Shown here one piece after another: positions 58,981-64,000 of a stretch of DNA of 64,000 nt; positions within the stretch are counted from its first letter, which is position 1; every line of letters begins with the position of its first letter. The stretch covers positions 12,136,810 through 12,200,809 of the forward strand of contig CM039514.1 of the NCBI GenBank assembly GCA_022432975.1, written 5' to 3'. The stretch comes from Begonia masoniana (taxonomy: Eukaryota > Streptophyta > Magnoliopsida > Cucurbitales > Begoniaceae). Both the position numbers and the translations under genes were made by a program. The notes below the pieces were generated by a model. The model made no database searches. It saw nothing but the letters and a program-made list of their open reading frames with translations, and was not told the origin of the DNA.

Positions 58981-59321
58981 TTCTGTCTCTTTTGGAAAAT
59001 TCCCAAGTGTTAGCAATTCCTTGTTGTGAAAGCATCGGTAGATGCTGATTTTTCTCTAAGCATCGGAAGATGCATTTCTACCGGTAGGTATCGGTAGATG
59101 CAGTGTTTTCTATCCCATCGGAAGCTGTTCTGATCAATCTGCCGACACGTGTAACCCATCGGAAGATGTATTCCTCAATCTGCCGACACGTATATCTTCT
59201 TCGTCTGACGATGAGTTATTTCTTTTAAATTCATTCTTCTTCGCCCAGACACTCTACTTTTCGCGCTCTTTCTCTAAACCCCTGCCCTACCAAATTTTCT
59301 CTGTCGAATCCTCTTCTAGCA
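58981..59321 (+). other. Sirevirus pol-ORF3 spacer with inverted-orientation LTR motifs
   Basis: Contains CATCGG(T/A)AGATG repeats (59031-59200), the reverse complement type of the LTR motif, and two AATCTGCCGACACGT copies (about 59137 and 59185). The opposing orientations can pair. It ends at the ORF3 ATG. Confidence 0.8.
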
Positions 59322-61529
59322 ATGGAATCTCAAGGTCAATCATCTCGCGCCGTTTCCAAACCGACCAAGAAGATGGCCAAAGTTTCTGATCGTCCTTCCC
59401 GAGAGATTCCTCGTGGAACGGAGTGGCCAACCTTCTACTTTCTTACTCAAGCTGCTGAGGTAAAGTACCACAATGACTATCGGTTCAAATCGTTAATTCC
59501 TAGTAAGGGTATTTCTTTTGAAGAGTTAGCCGGATTGGACTTTATTGAACCCTTGACTGATCTCGGGTTGATAGGTCTCTTTGAGACCGAATCATTCTTC
59601 TACCCGGAAGCGATTAGGATGTTTTATGCAAACCTTAGCTTTTCCACTGATTACCCCTCCATTAAGAGCTACGTCTACAACACTCACATTGAAATTACTC
59701 CTCAGTCCATAAATGCCCTTCTGGGAGCTCCTCATTTGGATAACTGCCCTTACAAGTATGTGACAGGGCCTGAGCTACCCTTCTTTGGAACGTCTGATGG
59801 ACTACAATTTCTTAGGGAAATTACTGTGGACCCCAATTCTTCCCCTGATCCGTTAAAGGGCAAACATCTGACCCCTAGAGCCAGAGTTTTTCGTCATATG
59901 ATTGATTTCAATATTGTTACCAAGGGTGGACATTATGACGAAGTGAGCTCAATGGAACTATTTGTTCTGTATGCAATCTATCTCAAGACACCCTTCAACA
60001 TTGGGTATATAGTTGTTCGAAGGATGATTCTTGCTGTCTCCTCCAGAGCTACATCTCTACCGTATAATCTGCTTCTCATGCGATTATTTGCTCGTCTTGA
60101 AGTTGTTCTTCCAGAGGAGGAGGAGCCTGTGAGACTTCTGCCCTCCAATTTTTATTCCATCTCCACGCTCAGCAGGATGGGATTCAAAAGTATCGTAAAA
60201 GGAAAACCTGCTGTGGATAAGGCCAAGAAAAAGGCTTCTTTGGCAGCACATGTCAGGCGTGGTAAAAGGAAACTTATCCTGCCAGATGAATCAACTGCTG
60301 AAGGAGGAGATGACACTGTAAGTCAATCTCAGGATTCAAGCCCCCCACCTTCTCCTTTAGTGCGTAGGCGTAGGATTGCTCCTTCCTCCATGGCACCCAT
60401 TTCAGAGGCCACCTCTGCTCCCTCATCTGTGTCCCTACCTATTCCTGAACCTCCTCGTTCACCTCCACCTTCTCTCATCCTACCTTCTAAGCCTGTTTAT
60501 CCTTCCATCTCTCCGGTGATGCGAGCCATTTCTTCCATACTCACCCATGGACCTTCAGCTCTACCATCTCCAGTTCCTCCACCTCCCTCTCCACCTACTC
60601 TTTCCTTACCACCTACAGCTCCTCCAGTTCCAGTCCACCCATCTTTAGCTCCTCCACCTCCAAACCATGAACTTTCAGCTCCTACCTCTCCAATTCATGA
60701 ACCTTCACCTCATCCATCTCCCGATCAGCAAGAGGTGCTCCCTCCATCACCTGTCCAACCTGCTCCAATCGCTCTGCCAGTCCAACCCCTTCTCTCCAAT
60801 ACTCCTGCAACTCCTGCAACTCCCATAACATATCACAGGAGATTTTCCTTAACAGAGGCTCAGTACAATGAGATGCAAGCCTCTATTACCAACCTTGGCA
60901 TTGCCCTCGGAACAATCCAAAGTAAAATGGATCAGAATCATCAGACCATGGGCGTTGCTCTGGATACAGGTCTTGGCCTGCTGTCTACAAAGATTGATGG
61001 TGATAGGCGAATGGTTGTCAGAGAACTTGAGAAACTCCAATTGTCCATTGCCGCGTTGACACCTGAACCTGAGCCTGAACCCGAACCATCATGTTCTGGT
61101 CTCAATGTTCCCGAGGCCTGCTTTGAAGATTTGCTTCTTCCCCTTTCCAGGCCTGCTGTTTTTGAAGATGTGCGTCTCATGTCCCTAGATATTCATGAGG
61201 CTGAGCTCAAGTTCACTCTTCCTACATTTTCCTCAGCTCCTGAATCTTCCTCTCCTCCAGCCTGTCCAATGGAAGCTTCTCCTCCACCATGTATGGATGT
61301 GTGCTCTGGTCCTTCTGTCGAGTCTCCTTCCTGCATGGACGTGGAGTTGTCCCAAGAGCCTTCTCCACCTCCTGCTCCCTGTCTGGCAATGGTGGTCTAT
61401 CAATCACCTCTCCCAAGAGATCGTGCTTTCCTTCAAGCTCTGGTGGATGGCTTTTTCAATCCCCACCGTGACGTGCCCTCTTATGTTCAGAAAGCTTTTT
61501 GGAATCGTCATTTAGATCGCTTCAAATAG
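59322..61529 (+). CDS. Sirevirus ORF3: putative plant transposon protein domain with proline-rich region
   Basis: 735 residues in the place where some Sireviruses carry an envelope-like gene. Residues about 30-265 form a domain with RMFYANLSFS, IKSYVYNTHIEITP, FFGTSDGLQFLREI and ARVFRHMIDFN, clearly homologous to the MULE accessory protein at 48240-49043. Residues about 330-510 are proline/serine-rich. A coiled-coil-like stretch (IQSKMDQNHQTMGVALD onward) covers about 540-600, and the C-terminal tail ends NRHLDRFK. I see no signal peptide and no membrane helix, so it does not look like an envelope protein. Function unknown. The frame is fully open, unlike the MULE copy. Confidence 0.9.
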   Translation: MESQGQSSRAVSKPTKKMAKVSDRPSREIPRGTEWPTFYFLTQAAEVKYHNDYRFKSLIPSKGISFEELAGLDFIEPLTDLGLIGLFETESFFYPEAIRMFYANLSFSTDYPSIKSYVYNTHIEITPQSINALLGAPHLDNCPYKYVTGPELPFFGTSDGLQFLREITVDPNSSPDPLKGKHLTPRARVFRHMIDFNIVTKGGHYDEVSSMELFVLYAIYLKTPFNIGYIVVRRMILAVSSRATSLPYNLLLMRLFARLEVVLPEEEEPVRLLPSNFYSISTLSRMGFKSIVKGKPAVDKAKKKASLAAHVRRGKRKLILPDESTAEGGDDTVSQSQDSSPPPSPLVRRRRIAPSSMAPISEATSAPSSVSLPIPEPPRSPPPSLILPSKPVYPSISPVMRAISSILTHGPSALPSPVPPPPSPPTLSLPPTAPPVPVHPSLAPPPPNHELSAPTSPIHEPSPHPSPDQQEVLPPSPVQPAPIALPVQPLLSNTPATPATPITYHRRFSLTEAQYNEMQASITNLGIALGTIQSKMDQNHQTMGVALDTGLGLLSTKIDGDRRMVVRELEKLQLSIAALTPEPEPEPEPSCSGLNVPEACFEDLLLPLSRPAVFEDVRLMSLDIHEAELKFTLPTFSSAPESSSPPACPMEASPPPCMDVCSGPSVESPSCMDVELSQEPSPPPAPCLAMVVYQSPLPRDRAFLQALVDGFFNPHRDVPSYVQKAFWNRHLDRFK

Positions 61530-61805
61530 TGATTTTTTTTGCTGTTCCTTTCAATGACTATCTTTAGTTTACTTCACATACTCTAATGTTGAATGCATTA
61601 CTTTTTTTTGATAATGTCAATGGGGGAGAATACTATATTTGATTGAGTTTGATTGGATAACATTCTTTGGATATACTCTGTGTTTCTGGAATTGCTATGA
61701 ATGGTTATTTTAATAAAATACACATACTATGGGGGAGCGGCTAGAATTATGGGGGAGTATCAAAGTTAATCAAATTTATATTGTCATAATCAAAAAGGGG
61801 GAGAT
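61530..61805 (+). promoter_or_regulatory. Multiple polypurine tracts before the 3' LTR
   Basis: Four purine tracts: tgggggaga (61621-61629), gggggag (61731-61737), gggggag (61751-61757), and aaaaagggggagat (61792-61805) directly before the LTR, which is the functional candidate. Repeated tracts here are a known Sirevirus feature. Confidence 0.9.
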
Positions 61806-63281
61806 TGTTGACTTATAGAGTGTTTAAGTCATAATTTGTTTTTGATTATGTATTTGTATAATTAATGTACAATTTGATTATGTGTATTTAAAGAAAATAA
61901 TGAATATGAGTTTATATGGAAATACCCTTGAAAAGGGTATTTTAGTTGTCTAATAAATCGGTTTGAGTATACAGAATGAAATAGCAACAGGCTTGCATAT
62001 ACCGATCGCTACACGACAAAGAAATGTTGCATCTGCCGATAGCTGTTGAAACTACTCCTGCCGATGCCGGTTCATCACGTGTTGAGGTGTATATGCCGAT
62101 GACATTTACAAGTCTCATCTGCCGAAGCGTTTTTGAAGACATCTACCGATGACGTGGTCAGCGCTTATTTGTTTCATCTGCCGAAGCGGTTTTGAAGATA
62201 TCTGCCGATGACGTGTCAAGATGGATCTGCCGATAGCATTTGACGCTACTCATACCGATGTCGTTCAAGCTTGCACATGCCGATCACTAGACGACAATTT
62301 TCAAGAGTTCATCTGCCGATGGTTTTTAAAGAGACTTCTGCCGATGGCGTTTTTAAAGAAACATCTGCCGATGGCTTTGAAGATAGAATGTGCCGATGAA
62401 GTTCACGGATTGTCTCTGCCGATGAGTTTTACGAATTGTCTTTGCCGAGGAGTTTTAAAGATGCTTCTGCCGATAGAAGTTGAAGATGCTTCTGCCGATG
62501 GAATTCAAGGATATATCTGCCGATGGCATTTCAAGCAGCATTCACCGATGACGTGTCTCCGCTCATTAGTTGCATCTGCCGGTGAACTTCCGCCAGAATT
62601 CAAAGTTAGCCGCGAAGCTACAGTGACGTCGTTTTCAGCATTAACTCCAGACCTTTAATGGCGACGACGAACATCATTTTCAGAAGCAACGGATATCTGC
62701 TTCAGTACGGATGCTTCCCAACGGTAACTTATCTCCATTTTGAAGAAAGAAGCATTCAATTCTGTGAAGCAAATTCATACAGAGTATATAAGCAGAAGAA
62801 AAGGCTCGAAGACTAACTTTTGCCAAATTTGAATTCTGAGCCCTAGCTGCGAAAGTTATTTTGCACACTCTGTATTCTTCTCTACATCTCTCAATCCTAA
62901 CTTGAGATTCACCTTTGTGAGATTGTAGTGTAAGCTTAATATTTTACAAACTCAAATCTGTATAAGGCAGTGGATTGACGCCCGTGAAGTTCAATCCAGA
63001 ATTGTAAAGGCAGTTGATCGGAGCCCGGAATCCCGATCTGTTATTTCTCGTGAGGAGAAGGGTAAGGATCTTCAAGGGGTGAGCCTTGGAGCGTGGACGT
63101 AGGCAGTTTGGCCGAACCACGTAAAAAGTATTGGTGTTGAATCTCTCTTACTCTCTCTTTATTTTTGATATTACCTTATTCGTAATTAGACTAATTAAGA
63201 GAGTAACACTAATTGATTATTAGATTAATTTTTTTAAAAAAAGTCTAATTCACCCCCCTCTTAGACAATTCCGGTCCTACA
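61806..63281 (+). repeat. Sirevirus 3' LTR (1476 bp)
   Basis: Matches 52746-54221 at 1464 of 1476 positions by eye. Confidence 0.97.
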
Positions 63282-63779
63282 CCTATCTGAATAATACGTT
63301 GCCAACCACTTTGCCAAAGCATGTCGATTATCAAGTGTCCTTGCACAGTTGTGATCGTTACGGTAGGACTTTATTTGGAAGGTCGCCTCATTTTGCATGA
63401 CCGAAGCATGCAGATACCAGTTACAATCTCCTCATTGACATTTTGCCGTTAGTCTCTTCGTCTCACTTTTAACAAATCTGATATCAAATCCTTTTTGCAA
63501 AGCATACCTTTTTACTTCGTCTCTAATGGCCATTAAAGAACCATATTGTCTACCCACAGCAAAATCACCCGAATTTTCTGCTCTTACTCGTATGCTTTGT
63601 GCCTCTTCATCATCCGAATTAAACGGTTCACGAAACTCGTCGTCTAAGGTTTACGATACTGAATGCACCTGTATTTCTCCTTCACCCTCTAAGTGATCAA
63701 ATGGATGAATAGCACTGTATATGGGAGCGTGATCCTCCATATACCACTCTATGTTCGCAGACTCATTTGCATCAACCAT
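63282..63779 (-). pseudogene. MULE transposase, N-terminal part
   Basis: ATG at 63779-63777 on the minus strand. An acidic leader is followed by the MuDR DNA-binding domain: FAVGRQYGSLMAIRDEV, FDIRFVKSETKRL, then a zinc-binding pattern with KC, DCNWYLHAS and HNC. Two in-frame stops are present (a TAA after IQVHSVS and a TGA before GDCNWYL). The frame reaches the Sirevirus TSD and resumes in the same register at 52745, so the two pieces are one gene interrupted by the retrotransposon. A likely 5'-UTR intron spans 63793-63891. Confidence 0.85.
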
Positions 63780-64000
63780 TTTTGACGAATAGCTGCAAAT
63801 TTTATTAAATGCTCGAAAAATCAACACAAATCGTAAATTTTAACCAAACAATTCAAAAACAAAACAAATCAATTCAAAATTGACACATAACCTGCAATAA
63901 TTTTGGCCAAATCGTCAGAGAACAGAGCACAAGATTGGATTACAATTGTGGTGATCGAACGCACTGTCAGACGGTGATGACCGACCTCTCTGTGAAAAAT
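63780..64000 (-). promoter_or_regulatory. 5' leader of the MULE transposase gene
   Basis: Minus strand: donor cag|gttatg at about 63892/63891 and acceptor ttgcag ending at 63793, just before the ATG. The remainder should lead to the right terminal inverted repeat outside the window. Confidence 0.5.

Larger units (their letters stand above)
52746..63281 (+). mobile_element. Young, nearly intact Sirevirus (Copia) with a third ORF, TSD CCTAT
   Basis: The LTRs are 52746-54221 and 61806-63281, both exactly 1476 bp, TG..CA, with 12 substitutions and no indels between them (11 transitions, 1 transversion). CCTAT flanks both sides (52741-52745, 63282-63286). It has a primer-binding site, a Gag ORF, a Pol ORF with every catalytic domain, an ORF3 and a polypurine tract. 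At an assumed 0.7-1.3e-8 substitutions per site per year, 0.8% LTR divergence means roughly 0.3-0.6 million years. Multiple polypurine tracts, long LTRs and an ORF after pol fit the Sirevirus lineage (SIRE/Maximus). It interrupts the MULE transposase. Confidence 0.95.
46551..64000. mobile_element. Large MULE with two convergent genes (right end beyond window)
   Basis: The left edge is placed where the intergenic repeat stops and 'gggaaattaccgg' starts. It contains a plus-strand accessory gene (48240-49639) and a minus-strand MURA-type transposase (63779 down to about 51115), converging on an AT-rich centre. Each gene has a candidate intron just before its ATG. Cassandra (46976-47871) and a Sirevirus (52746-63281) are inserted in it; without them about 6 kb is visible. 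The terminal inverted repeats and the 9-bp TSD cannot be checked because the right end is outside the window. Confidence 0.6.

Noticed and set aside
59322..61529. Retroviral-type envelope protein
   Set aside because: No signal peptide, membrane helix or cleavage-site pattern is visible; the N-terminal domain matches a plant transposon protein instead.

Overview
This is about 64 kb of plant nuclear DNA, most likely from a eudicot. The evidence is three intron-containing host genes of plant type, GT-AG introns throughout, and a dense layer of nested plant LTR retrotransposons and Mutator-like (MULE) sequence. I could not fix the species. All calls come from reading the bases and supplied translations by eye, and no database search was run.

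The host genes are a single island at 20.5-37.9 kb. They are a cystinosin-type PQ-loop transporter (+, 8 exons, 275 aa), a peptidyl serine alpha-galactosyltransferase of the SERGT1 type (+, 8 exons, 809 aa) and a PP2A B' regulatory subunit (-, 2 coding exons, 516 aa). The last two converge. A decayed Copia element (23.4-28.8 kb) separates the first two.

Left flank (0-20 kb): decayed Sirevirus-like LTRs (about 0.3-4.3 kb); a gag-only Copia element (4.93-11.7 kb) with a second, internally deleted Copia element nested in it (7.2-10.85 kb); then a minus-strand Copia element (about 12.1-19.5 kb) split by a 2.8-kb solo LTR with target-site duplication (TSD) CCAAT. That element is fused at its gag end to a MULE transposase fragment.

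Right flank (38.8-64 kb): a duplicated intergenic repeat whose second copy was split by solo LTR B (TSD CAATG), itself split by solo LTR C (TSD TACAT). From about 46.55 kb to beyond the window end lies what I read as one large MULE with two convergent genes, laid out like maize MuDR: a decayed mudrA-like transposase on the minus strand, and on the plus strand an accessory gene with the 'putative plant transposon protein' domain. This MULE has been hit by a 5S-rRNA-bearing Cassandra TRIM (TSD CTCTT) and by a young, nearly intact Sirevirus (52746-63281, TSD CCTAT, 1476-bp LTRs differing at 12 sites).

The most interesting signals are as follows. The accessory domain of the MULE occurs again as the third ORF of the Sirevirus. 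CTGCCGATG/ACGT motif arrays are shared between the Sirevirus LTR and an unrelated solo LTR. Perfect-hairpin arrays occur in several unrelated elements. The Cassandra LTR terminus matches that of a large solo LTR family, which may point to the unknown partner of Cassandra.
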